From Aporrectodea caliginosa (Eukaryota > Annelida > Clitellata > Crassiclitellata > Lumbricidae), in contig JACEVL010000469.1 of the NCBI GenBank assembly GCA_020284085.1, forward strand, positions 124,001-188,000: a DNA stretch of 64,000 nucleotides, given 5' to 3'. Position 1 is the first letter of the stretch. Every line of letters begins with the position of its first letter. The position numbers were made by a program, and so were the translations under genes. The notes beneath the pieces were generated by a model that was not told the DNA's origin, ran no database searches, and saw only the letters and a list, made by a program, of their open reading frames with translations. Below are positions 55,293 to 64,000 of this stretch, piece by piece.

Positions 55293-56235
55293 CCCTAGGG
55301 CTACCAAGCTTTTTTTGTAACACTGGCTACCAAGGGGGGGGTGGTTACCACCCCCCTGGATTTCGTGTTTGGTTTTACATATCATAACTTTTAATATAGC
55401 AATGGATTCAGCATTCATTTCTGCACAGAATGGTATATTTAGTTGTACATTATGTGAATGCACCTCGAAATTACATCACTTTTAACAACGGAACCCATTA
55501 CTTAGCAATATTGTATATTATTGCGTACATTTTGTACTTTTTCGATAAACAAATATAAGATTATGTGTGTTTTGAAACTAATCTATGTATAAAAGATACA
55601 AACAATCATCCCTACACATGTTTATATAGTATAAATGTACATCCATACATATATATCCATACGTATATATCGGTTTACGTTGTAATGCTGTATTCAGCCA
55701 TTTTCACACAGATTACGCGTATTATTATTTATTTTGATCACTTCCGGTATTCAAAAGACAAAGATGTTGGTATGCAAATGAAGCCCTTCATTCCCTCTAA
55801 AGAATGGTATCTTTGTTTCTCTTCCAGGAAGACAAATGAATACGCTACAGACAAAAAACTAAGAGGGGAGTGCTTCCATTCAGTCATTTTCCACGCATGT
55901 TACGCGTATTATTATTTATTTTGAGCACTTCCGGTTGTCTCAGGTCAACTCAGTGACCACAGAAATGTAGCCCCACATTCCCTCTATAGAATGGTATAAT
56001 TTGTTTCTCTTAATATTAAATGACGGATAAGATATAGTCGAAAATCTGGGGGAGGGTATCCACCCCCCTGGTGCCTCGGGTATATTGGATATCATCTCAC
56101 ATTTTACCTCAAAACGTGTGTAAATGAACCCCCTACAGCTACTTCAAAGGTCAATTTTTTTATTCATACGAAAAAAGTTTGAGATGAAAAAAACCTAGGG
56201 GGGTGGCAACCACCCCCCCCTTGGTAGCCCGAGGG
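55293..56235. mobile_element. TTAA element with G-run/C-run palindromes
   Basis: TTAA at 55289-55292 and 56236-56239. Ends read CCCTAGGGCTACCAAG and, inverted, CCCTCGGGCTACCAAG. Palindromes of the form GGGGGGTGGTTACCACCCCC lie at 55335-55356 (42 bp from the left end), 56048-56068 and 56198-56220 (15 bp from the right end). At the left end GGCTACCAAG is repeated 26 bp apart. It contains an internal tandem duplication (55685-55755 and 55870-55945). No transposase recognised. Confidence 0.87.
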
Positions 56236-56334
56236 TTAAAAGGATTATAGGGGTATCAAGTTATGGTTATAGGAAAGAGGGATTCATATAAAATATTTTT
56301 TAAACCCGTTGGCAGTTACTTCTTCCAGAATTCG

Positions 56335-56450
56335 TGACATAACGACACTCACCGTGTCTTTTGAAGTAACCGCTCCTATCTACACAGTCAGAAGTCTTGG
56401 TAAGGATACCTCAGTGTTCGCAGACTAGGGTTATCGACTACATAAAAGTG
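56335..56450 (-). repeat. Dispersed repeat, minus-strand copy
   Basis: Reverse complement of the segment at 48055-48178, with about 80 percent similarity by eye. It contains GACTAGGGTTATCGACTAC. Confidence 0.7.
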
Positions 56451-56694
56451 ATATAATTTTGTTCTGTTTGTAAATTTTCGGTGAAATTTGGCCATTATAC
56501 GAAGATATGAATTACCTTTAAGCCTGTAGAACGTGATTTAAAAATTCTTACTTTTGGCCGAAATATTAGCAAAAATGCCTAGAGGTTACTTTGTTGGCCC
56601 ACCCTGTACATGTTTCAATTGTACATACATACATATATACATACATGTACAATTGTACATACACAAATACATGCATACATATCATATGAGAAAC

Positions 56695-56925
56695 TTCACT
56701 GATTACAGAAGTTAAGAGAGAAAAGAGTGGTAAGAGAGAACAGGATGCAAATAAGAGAACATGCAAGTAGAGAATGTAAAGAAGGGGTCCAAGGACAGAA
56801 CCCAGAGGAGACCTAAAGGAGCAGGGCACCATGGAGAGCGAGATGAGTGAAAAATGGTAGAGGTAGGGCGCTCCGAAAGATAGGAAGTGATCCAGAGGAA
56901 TGGCAATTGTTATTAGGCCTACATT
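56695..56925 (-). mobile_element. LINE reverse-transcriptase fragment
   Basis: Two minus-strand frames carry ITSYLSERPTSTIFHSSRSP and then PLGSVLGPLLYILY, corresponding to the region just before and including the P-GS-LGPLL motif of LINE reverse transcriptase. Only about 75 codons remain, with a frameshift. Confidence 0.78.
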
Positions 56926-57073
56926 CTAAGTCATTGTTAATTTGCAATATTAATTTATGCAATTTTGTGAAATTGTGACTGAGATTTTATTAATTAAGTT
57001 GGTTAACTTTAAGAGCACATGCAGATTATGTCGATCAGGTCACAAGTTTTCAAGCAGCCTTCTTATGCGATGA

Positions 57074-57311
57074 TCATGATTTTGATTTAAAGAAGTATTT
57101 TAAAGTAATCCTCACAGCTTTCAACAACGGTTTCTGCCATAAAACAAAGTTGTAGAACTCCGCACATGCCATTCTATAATTTGTTTTCACAAGCAATTCA
57201 GGTTCGACAAGTTCAACACACATTTCGTTACGCTGGTCAGTCCATATAGTCTATGTTCTTCATGATAGCAAAGAGTCTTTCAACTGGTTCAATGGTACCG
57301 ACAGAGCAAGC
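57074..57311 (-). pseudogene. hAT transposase C-terminal relic
   Basis: An uninterrupted minus-strand frame reads SVGTIEPVERLFAIMKNIWT, DQRNEMCVELVEPELLVKTN and YRMACAEFYNFVLWQKPLLK. This matches the hAT C-terminal dimerisation domain pattern S---ER-FS-M---W-D-RN-M-VE--K-EL--K-N---C-EFY. The upstream catalytic region is absent, and a TAA lies directly before it. Confidence 0.82.
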
Positions 57312-57544
57312 TTATTAAGTTTTTGCACGTTAGAGCAGTTCGTTGATTTAAATAATTAAACCCATTACAGATCTGCACCTTTGTCTGGCACGCTTATAAG
57401 CTTCGGAAAAACTGCTCGAAAGTACAAGTAAACTCGTTGTATGGCTCATCTCCGTCACCAATCGAAGAACAATATTAGCAGTAGTTAGTACGGGTATTGT
57501 GTTTTAAGCCACAACATTTTGTTTGTTTGGTTACAAATTTTAAA

Positions 57545-57645
57545 GTCGCGACATTTGGCTGTGCCGACTAGGTCAAGTCGGGACACGGGACATTTGCCTC
57601 GAAATCGGGACGGTCCTGACAAAGTCGGGACGGGTGGCAACCCTA
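57545..57645. mobile_element. Solo end of a hAT-like element
   Basis: GTCGGGACACGGGACATTTG and GTCGGGACGGGTGGCAACCC followed by TA is the kind of terminal sequence common in hAT elements (TAGGGTTGCCA inverted). It ends a few bases before the region conserved between the two channel promoters. Confidence 0.45.
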
Positions 57646-57659
57646 CTTCACTTAGAAAG

Positions 57660-57862
57660 CCACAAACCGGAATTTGACAGAGTTGGAGTATGCCGTACAA
57701 CTGACCTGAGACACAATTGTAATGAGCCAATGATCTCGCATGGTGACGTACGCCCTAAGGCACCTAACCTTTGCAACGCATATTCTTACATTTAGACTGT
57801 GATTTTTTTAGCACATTGGTGAAAGCAATACCTTTTGTTCAATTTTGTAGAAGCAGTTGAAG
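57660..57862 (+). promoter_or_regulatory. 5' flank of channel gene B, conserved with gene A
   Basis: Aligns with 14085-14281. The last 50 bp before ATG are nearly identical, apart from a few substitutions. The similarity suggests the promoter region was part of the gene duplication. Confidence 0.5.
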
Positions 57863-58448
57863 ATGAGCCATCCGTTCACTCTCGAGTACATGCAGGAAGG
57901 CGAAATGTCTTCAAATGAGATCGCCGGATATATGATTACAGGAACAGAAAGCCAGGAAGGGTCAGTAGCCGATGAACGTCAGATAAAGTCAAGACAAAGC
58001 ACAGGAATTTGCGAAAGTGATTCGGTCACTGAAGGATGCCAGATCGATCAAGTGGAAGAAAATCCAGATGGCGACATGGAAACGATAAGGGAGGAGATGA
58101 ATATATCCATCACGGATAAGGCAAGATTGAGTTTCTTCAAGATCCTGAGAATGGCCATGAGACGTCGGATGAAAATCTTTGCAGAAGAAGTATCCATTGT
58201 TGGTCTTACTTACTTCTTTAAACCATCAAACCACAAAATTGGCTCCATTATCCGAAAGGTTGTCTGGACAATACTTCTCCTGTTCGGAACAGGTTTCATG
58301 GTTTTCCAGATTTATGATCGAATATCTTTCTATCTGACATATCCAACCATCGTCGACTATCAAGTGGCATACAACCGATCTCTTCGCTTTCCTACGGTAA
58401 CCATCTGTCCCGAGTATCTTGCCAGCAAAAAAGCTTTCACTGCTATTG
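57863..58448 (+). CDS. Channel gene B, exon 1
   Basis: Encodes 195 residues closely similar to gene A, with a three-residue net shortening of the N-terminal tail. TM1 is VVWTILLLFGTGFMVFQIYD. Donor ATTG|GTAAAT, phase 1. The upstream TTG at 57857 is not a start; ATG 57863 is conserved. Confidence 0.88.
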
Positions 58449-58876
58449 GTAAATAGACCATTTTTGCTTTAATCTCGTCTAATATTTTTATGACTTCAAT
58501 TTTATTGTTCAATAGATTTGGCTTAGTTGAGCGTGTGTCTTTCAGCTGTACTGGAGTTTTCAAACTCATCTTCTGCTTCGTCATTATCATAATCGATATC
58601 ATCATCATTATCATCAACCTTGGTCACTACCACAGATCGACCAGAATCCACGGACAATTGCCTTTCTACTCTCATTCATCGTCGTAACTTTTCCTCGTAC
58701 TGACCGTGAATAGCTGTCAAAACATGGCAAGTTGAATGCTGATTTGAGAGTGGTCAATTTCAGGATAGCTAGCACACGTATCATTCACTTCTCCAGACAA
58801 GAGACATGTCTCCAACTGTTCGTACACTTGTCTTTTGGAATCTCTCGTTTAGCTCATGTAGCACACTATCAATTAA

Positions 58877-59504
58877 CCCTTTGGAGGTGAGGTGAAGCAT
58901 TGTAACGTTTGATGTGAGGTGGAGTCTGACATACCCCAATACATATAATTACTTGCAATACGCAATATCAACTACATAACATAAATTGTGAGCTAAACTA
59001 TAGTTATGTAACCAATTATCGGCTAAACTGGTGATTTTTCAGGAACAAATAACAGTTTTCAATCATAATTGATATGGCCAACGTGGTGGCGCTCAAAATC
59101 AAAGCGGCCTTTTGCCATGGCATCTATCTTCGTGGCCCTCGAAACATGTAACATTTGGGAACACGTGACATAATACCCGTAGGCGAATAATGGATCAATT
59201 TTGCATCGATGCAACATTATTTATATGCAGTAATATCTTAAATCGCACAATTTTTTAGGCACTGTGCCGTTACTTTTTTTAATTCATTAAAATCAATATG
59301 TATACGAAAAATTATAATTTCACTTTAATAAGCAAGAAAAAAACAAAAATGGCGTACAAAAGTACCTGAAAGAGTCCTAAAGTGTCCGTATTTCACATTC
59401 ACTAAGGTAGACAAAAATAATCCAAGCTGGTTCTACGTTTTCCGTAGAAAAAGCAGCGTAGAATAGCTATGGGGTTTGTCATACCCCACCTCACCTCCAA
59501 AGGG
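58877..59504. mobile_element. TTAA MITE (complete copy)
   Basis: TTAA at 58873-58876 and 59505-59508. Ends CCCTTTGGAGGTGAGGTG are exact inverted repeats. The palindrome TGGGGTTTGTCATACCCCA lies at 59470-59488, 16 bp from the right end; its left counterpart, eroded, is at about 58918-58937, some 41 bp from the left end. It is the intact relative of the element split at 35011-37535. No coding capacity. It lies in intron 1 of gene B. Confidence 0.9.
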
Positions 59505-59609
59505 TTAACTTGTAGTACTCCATTTTATAGCACCGCGTATACGAGCAGCTGTCATGTCCTCTAAATCCAAATTGCGATGTTAAGTATGCATATAATAATA
59601 GTAGCCTAG

Positions 59610-59990
59610 ACGGTTCGTAATCGTAATCGTAATCGTAATCTCCAAACTTCTAAAGCGCCACTCGAAAGCCAAGCGCAGGGCACCAGCTTATTCACGAGCG
59701 CTGCGTATAGTAAGAGGGGTTGTCCAAAAGAGTAGTCCGAGGGAGGTCCGAGTCCGGTTTCCAGAGGATCAGAGAGGGCACAGCAGATGTTAAGGCGGGT
59801 GTCTTTTAGGTCGAGGATTGGAAGGTACAGGATCAGATGAGTCAGGATAAGAGTTCTTGAAAAGCAGAGACTTTAGTTTCGAGTGGATAGCCTTGGGGGT
59901 GATGGATAGAGGAGCCTGAGGCCTGAAGACGGTTGCTAGCCAAATGCTTTCATGTTGCAAATAAATAATCATTGCAGGACCAAAAAGTGG
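59610..59990 (-). mobile_element. LINE 3' end with (TTACGA)n tail
   Basis: The minus-strand frame 59790-59950 reads PLSITPKAIHSKLKSLLFKN SYPDSS in register with the LINE at 45527 (FHSKLKTLLFDKSYPES). The tail is seen as CGTAATCGTAATCGTAATC at 59615-59640. 5'-truncated near 59960. Confidence 0.82.
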
Positions 59991-60040
59991 TGGTGACTAT
60001 CCCCACCACTTCTAAACGTGGTGGTGACCGGACACCACCG
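59966..60040. mobile_element. Solo end of a TTAA-type element
   Basis: CATTGCAGGACCAAAA is followed 16 bp in by the palindrome AGTGGTGGTGACTATCCCCACCACTT-like (59986-60010), and a second GTGGTGGTGACCGGACACCAC palindrome. The TTAA is mutated to ATCA, and no partner end is seen. Confidence 0.4.
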
Positions 60041-60600
60041 TCACAATAGAAAGTTACGCCTATAGGCTACTCGCATGATTCAGAAAAGTGGCTTGGCGGA
60101 CGGTTTGATCCGTAAACACCGAAGCAGTTACAGTAGGCCCTACAACCAACGTTTCCTATTGACCTACCACAATATTCAGTCTTTCGAAGCTCGACCTTGT
60201 GAACGCTTTCAACAGCCTTAGTCGCTAGCATTTGGAAGAAGCGGTGGCGAACATGATCTCTGGCCTACAACAGTTATAGTTATAATAATAATCACATCAC
60301 CTTGTCACCTTGTGCCATCAGTTCGTGGAACTCTAGCGACCGTCGTGACCAGCTTCCTCCAATCCTCCCTGCTTCGTACCGCGCCCCATACATAATTATA
60401 ATTATAATAACAATAATGATTATAACAAATTAAGAAAAACTTCGCGTGAGATTTATATTTTTTTGCATATAGCAAAATCTGCAGCACTTAAACTAACCAT
60501 AAATTTTAATTTATGATTTACTCCTTAATTTTTCTTTTTCGCAATTGTGTTCATTTTCTAAAGTTTGTGTTCATTTTCGGATTTCATTAAAATGTTTCAG

Positions 60601-60758
60601 GTCCGGAGACACGCAAGTAGGCAGAAATCCGTTACCCACCTTATTGGGATTTGGATTTCGGTGAAAGTTTCAAACCCGTAAGCTTTTCGCAGTTAGATTT
60701 CGACTGGGAGTTTTTGTACGATCGTATGTGCATTAAAATGGAGGACTTGATGCTCGAG
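60601..60758 (+). pseudogene. Channel gene B, exon 2 with in-frame TAG
   Basis: 158 bp after TGTTTCAG|, ending GAG|GTAAGA. The frame reads GPETRK, stop, AEIRYPPYWDLDFG, DFDWEFLYDRMCIKMEDLML. It is the same length as exon 2 of gene A; the stop replaces TTG. Confidence 0.85.
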
Positions 60759-61108
60759 GTAAGAACATGAATGACTTTACCTCAAATCAGACAAATTTCA
60801 TTGCCTGTGTAAAATTACATGCGTCGTATACATGTATGGCTGCCTTATTATTGCAAAGAATGCCCGTAATTATTATCTTTTTAACAAGAAAGGATTTTAC
60901 AAAACCCGAGCCCGCAGTGTTTCAGCCAATATATTAATAGGCTACGTCGTATTGTATCACATTGCAACAAGTCACATTAGTTACAATATTCAGGTCGTAC
61001 GGTCTTCCAAGTCTGCCGGATTGATGAGGGTAACAATTTTGAGTCTTGTTTAATATTTATACTAAGGAAATATTCAGATTCATTTTTAAGCAAATGACTT
61101 TATTTTAG

Positions 61109-61196
61109 TGTTCGTTCGGGAATCGACCCTGCAATTCAAGTTACGCCTTCAAGAAGATTATAACTGATCAGGGATATTGTTTATCGTTCAATCCAG
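61109..61196 (+). CDS. Channel gene B, exon 3
   Basis: 88 bp after TATTTTAG|, donor CCAG|GTAATT, phase 1. Encodes CSFGNRPC and QGYCLSFNP; open. Confidence 0.82.
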
Positions 61197-61339
61197 GTAA
61201 TTATAATTTTTAATCAATTCCAAACACAATTCGTCTTAGCCGTTTGACTGTCTGTTTCTATGACACTCATGCGTTTTGACCTGGAACCGATTTTTATTCT
61301 AACTGGCCATCGATTTTGCTTTGACTAAGCACCTTTGTA

Positions 61340-61405
61340 TATACTGACTCCCGCGACTTAGCTTCTTTTGGGGCTGAAAAGTCTCGAGATTACGATTACA
61401 ATCAT
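61340..61405 (+). mobile_element. LINE tail remnant
   Basis: GACTTAGCTTCTTTTGGGGC and TCGAGATTACGATTAC is the plus-strand version of the 3' end of the (TTACGA)n LINE family (compare inverted 45565-45610). Confidence 0.6.
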
Positions 61406-61704
61406 TGTCCGGTGTTCGGCAAATATATTAACGCAACATTCATCGGAATTTTAGCTATGATCTCCGTTAAATTTAATGTAAGCTCATAAAAAGTAGCGGA
61501 CCATTGAACTAAGACGTGACGCTGTTAGGTGCACACAGGATAAACCAGTTTAAAAGTTGATATAGGATTATTCATTTTATGTAAAATATTAGGCCTAGAT
61601 TTTTCAAAAGCTGAACGCTTTCCTTCATAATTTCTTTTCACTCCTAACCGCTGGGCAGATTAACAGAATTTTGCTTTAGCAACGAGCTCCATTGTTCTGC
61701 CGGT

Positions 61705-61850
61705 CGTTGAAAGTGTTAATAGGCTATTCGTTGAAAGTGTTAATAGGCTATTCGTTGAAAGTGTTAATAGGCTATTCGTTGAAAGTGTTAATAGGCTATT
61801 CGTTGAAAGTGTTAATAGGCTATTCGTTGAAAGTGTTAATAGGCTCTTCA
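61705..61850. repeat. 24-bp minisatellite, six copies
   Basis: CGTTGAAAGTGTTAATAGGC + TATT repeated six times almost perfectly, in intron 3 of channel gene B. The 8-residue protein repeat on either strand is a consequence of 24 being a multiple of three. Confidence 0.95.
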
Positions 61851-61991
61851 TTATGTTCATGTTCATGGTATTCATGTTTTCCGCCAACTATTCTAATTAA
61901 ACTGCACAGTGTTGCTAAAAGATTTTAATGCTCTATTATTTCTAAAACACGCACAAATATTAAACGAGTTTCTGGTGAATTTAAGTTACAG

Positions 61992-62098
61992 CCAACTACG
62001 TAACGACTCAGCCTGGAGCCAATTATGGACTTCGTCTTGTATTGTGGGTCAATCAATCTGATTGTTATCTTACTATGTCTCCAGCTGCTGGATTCAGG
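61992..62098 (+). CDS. Channel gene B, exon 4
   Basis: 107 bp, acceptor TTACAG|CC, donor AGG|GTAAGA. Encodes NYVTTQPGANYGLRLVLWVN, QSDCYLTMSPAAGFR; open and in phase with exon 3. Confidence 0.8.
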
Positions 62099-62193
62099 GT
62101 AAGACATAATTGTTTCCTTATAATGTGGTTTAAAACAATGGCATTCTTTGCTACTTTGTGAGGTGATTTACTATTGTTCGGGGCGCTCAAGCT

Positions 62194-63676
62194 GGGAGCA
62201 GGACATTACCCCCTGGACATTACCCCCTGCCATTACCCCCTGCCATTACCCCCGGAGGATATTACCCCCCCTGCAATTACCCCCCTGCCATTACCCCCCG
62301 GCATTTAGTATATACATACATATATATTACATGTATTATTATATTTATAACTTATTTATAATATATATATATGGGTATATTAATATATTTCTTAGCTTGT
62401 ATCTTGTTTGCTTGCACTTCTGTTTATATCACTTTCAGTAGCTGACCCCCGGCATTTAATATATATAGTCTATACATTTATATGCAATATACATATATAT
62501 TACATGTATTATATTTATTATTTATTTATAATATTATATTAATATATTTGTTAGCTTGTATCTTGTGTGCCTGCACTTCTGTGTTTATCACTCTAAGTAG
62601 CTGACAAAAATTAGTAGGCCTACATTTAAATTAAATTATGGGCCAGTAGGTTGAAGCACTGTGCCAACATGATAGGCCTACTATGCAAATAAAATAATTA
62701 GTGTTAATTGGCTTAATAATATTGACGTGTTTTATTTAGCTTAGTAGATATAAACAGAAGTACAGGCAGAGATTATAGAAAAGCGCCGGTGTCACGCGAT
62801 AGAGTATCCCCTTAGCTAAATGGAGTATCCGGTTTAGTTTGCATTATTTGTGGTTTCTAAGTGTATTCAGTCGTACTGTTTGGATATATTGTACACATAA
62901 AAAATATTAAGTTGCGTAACTTTAGTTTGTACGTCGACCTGAAATTAATTTACTTTATTTTGAGTGATTTTGACTGGATTTTCATCTTGTCTATCGTGAT
63001 GCGAATGACGATGGAGGATAGAATGGTTTATCCCCCGGATACTCTACACCGGTTTATTGCATCCGGGGGACATGCTTTAGGGGGGGATAGAATATCACGG
63101 GACACCGGCAACTAATAAGTAAACTGAAATTAAACTAAATAACAAGTTAATATTATTGAGCCAATTAACACTAATTATTTTATTTGCATAGTAGGCCTAT
63201 CATGTTGGCACGGTGCTTCAACCTACTGGCCCATAATTTAATCTAAATGTAGGCCTACTTATTTGTGTCAGCTACTTAGAGTGATAAACACAGAAGTGCA
63301 GGCACGCAAGATACAAGCTAACAAATATATTAATATAATATTATAAATAAATAATAAATATAATACATGTAATATATATGTATATTGCATATAAATGTAT
63401 AGACTATATATATTAAATGCCGGGAGTCAGCTACTTAGAGTGATATAAACAGAAGTGCAAGCAAACAAGATACAAGCTAACAAATATATTAATATACCCA
63501 TATATATATTAAAAATAAATTATAAATATAATAATACATGTAATATATATGTATGTATATACTAAATGCCGGGGGGTAATGGCAGGGGGGTAATTGCAGG
63601 GGGGGTAATATCCTCCGGGGGTAATGGCAGGGGGTAATGGCAGGGGGTAATGTCCAGGGGGTAATGTCCTAGACCC
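62194..63676. mobile_element. 1483-bp foldback element with 9-bp TSD
   Basis: Flanked by the perfect 9-bp duplication GCTCAAGCT (62185-62193 and 63677-63685). Ends read GGGAGCAGGACATTACCCCC and, inverted, GGGTCTAGGACATTACCCCC. The outer 100 bp of each arm are tandem CATTACCCCCTG units with 13-16 bp period; the arms continue as a near-perfect inverted repeat of about 550 bp. The centre (about 62790-63105) is itself bounded by inverted GGTGTCACGCGATAGAGTAT-like ends, perhaps a smaller nested element. Frames within are repeat artefacts. It lies downstream of exon 4 of gene B. Confidence 0.92.
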
Positions 63677-63685
63677 GCTCAAGCT

Positions 63686-64000
63686 ATCGGTTAGAAGTTG
63701 AAAGTTTGAAATTTTAAAAACAAACACAAAAATGGCATTCACGTGTACAATTTCTTGCAGCAATAAATGATTCTTGCATAATAAAAATATTCTTGGAAAA
63801 GTTACAGAACAAATAGTTCAAATATGAGCCTACCTATAATATAGGCCTACTTTGAAATCTAAAGCTGCTCTCTATTGTATAGTATTTTCGTTTATTTAAT
63901 CAATTATAGGGCAGACAGAACGCTGCTCCTTTATATGTGTTAGGTTTGATTGTTTAATTCATAATGTTTAGTTTTCAACGATACTACTGCTCTGTCCTCC
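63686..64000. other. Probable intron 4 of channel gene B, nothing recognised
   Basis: AT-rich sequence after the foldback. No match to channel exon 5 is seen before the window ends. Confidence 0.4.

Larger units (their letters stand above)
57863..62098 (+). pseudogene. DEG/ENaC channel gene B, tandem paralogue with premature stop
   Basis: Exons 57863-58448, 60601-60758, 61109-61196 and 61992-62098 correspond to exons 1-4 of gene A with lengths 586 versus 595, then 158, 88 and 107 in both. Exon 1 keeps TM1, SIVGL and FPTVTIC. In exon 2 the codon equivalent to a Leu of gene A is TAG (60618-60620), which would end the protein after 201 residues, just beyond TM1. Exons 3 and 4 are otherwise open with intact splice sites, so the loss may be recent, or a sequencing error or polymorphism. 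An acceptor AG at 60619-60620 would remove the stop but breaks the frame. Exons 5-7 would lie beyond 64000. Confidence 0.82.

Noticed and set aside
60619..60623. Alternative splice acceptor just after the TAG in channel B exon 2
   Set aside because: It would change the phase relative to exon 1 and break the conserved frame that follows.

Overview
The window looks like nuclear DNA of a large, repeat-rich, intron-containing metazoan genome, most likely a marine invertebrate. It has low coding density, GT-AG introns, tRNA-derived SINEs, many 5'-truncated LINE tails, and relics of piggyBac, hAT and MULE transposons. The palindrome TAGGCCTA occurs about 20 times. From memory this word is common in some echinoderm genomes, but that is only a weak hint at the taxon. 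Several ORF-like stretches begin with GTG or TTG; for the real genes I used the ATG implied by paralogue alignment.

Host genes. (1) At 265-2106 (-) is the last exon of a C2H2 zinc-finger protein with ten tandem fingers, one separate C-terminal finger and two decayed fingers. (2) At 14282-29733 (+) I can assemble a complete seven-exon DEG/ENaC-family sodium channel of 542 residues with matching intron phases; no stop codon lies inside it. (3) At 57863-62098 (+) is a tandem paralogue. Exons 2-4 have the same lengths as gene (2), the upstream flank is similar, and later exons would lie beyond the window. Its exon 2 carries an in-frame TAG, so it is probably a pseudogene. (4) An orphan copy of channel exon 5 with its intron flanks lies between them at about 52810-53450.

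The rest is almost all mobile DNA, often nested. At 0-14 kb: LINE tails, a MULE transposase relic, a tRNA-SINE, and a hAT-type element (11519-12864) that sits inside one LINE and contains another. At 14-30 kb (channel introns): a piggyBac relic with TTAA ends, two foldback elements, a decayed ORF of a dispersed invertebrate family, and a nested LINE pair with a 402-bp palindromic MITE. At 30-45 kb: SINE and LINE tails, an 807-bp MITE, and a four-layer nest at 35-37.5 kb. At 45-57 kb: another piggyBac element inside a LINE, hAT relics, a hAT-like MITE and a 152-bp tandem repeat. At 57-64 kb: the second channel locus, whose introns hold a TTAA MITE and a 1483-bp foldback.

Two families deserve attention. 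The first is a set of TTAA-bounded, piggyBac-like elements. Each carries its own palindrome (different in each subfamily) about 15-16 bp inside one end; several have a second one about 41-44 bp inside the other end, after a repeat of the terminal motif. The second is a set of foldback elements whose inverted arms are short tandem repeats of about 15 bp. Three have exact 9-bp target-site duplications and one has a diverged duplication.
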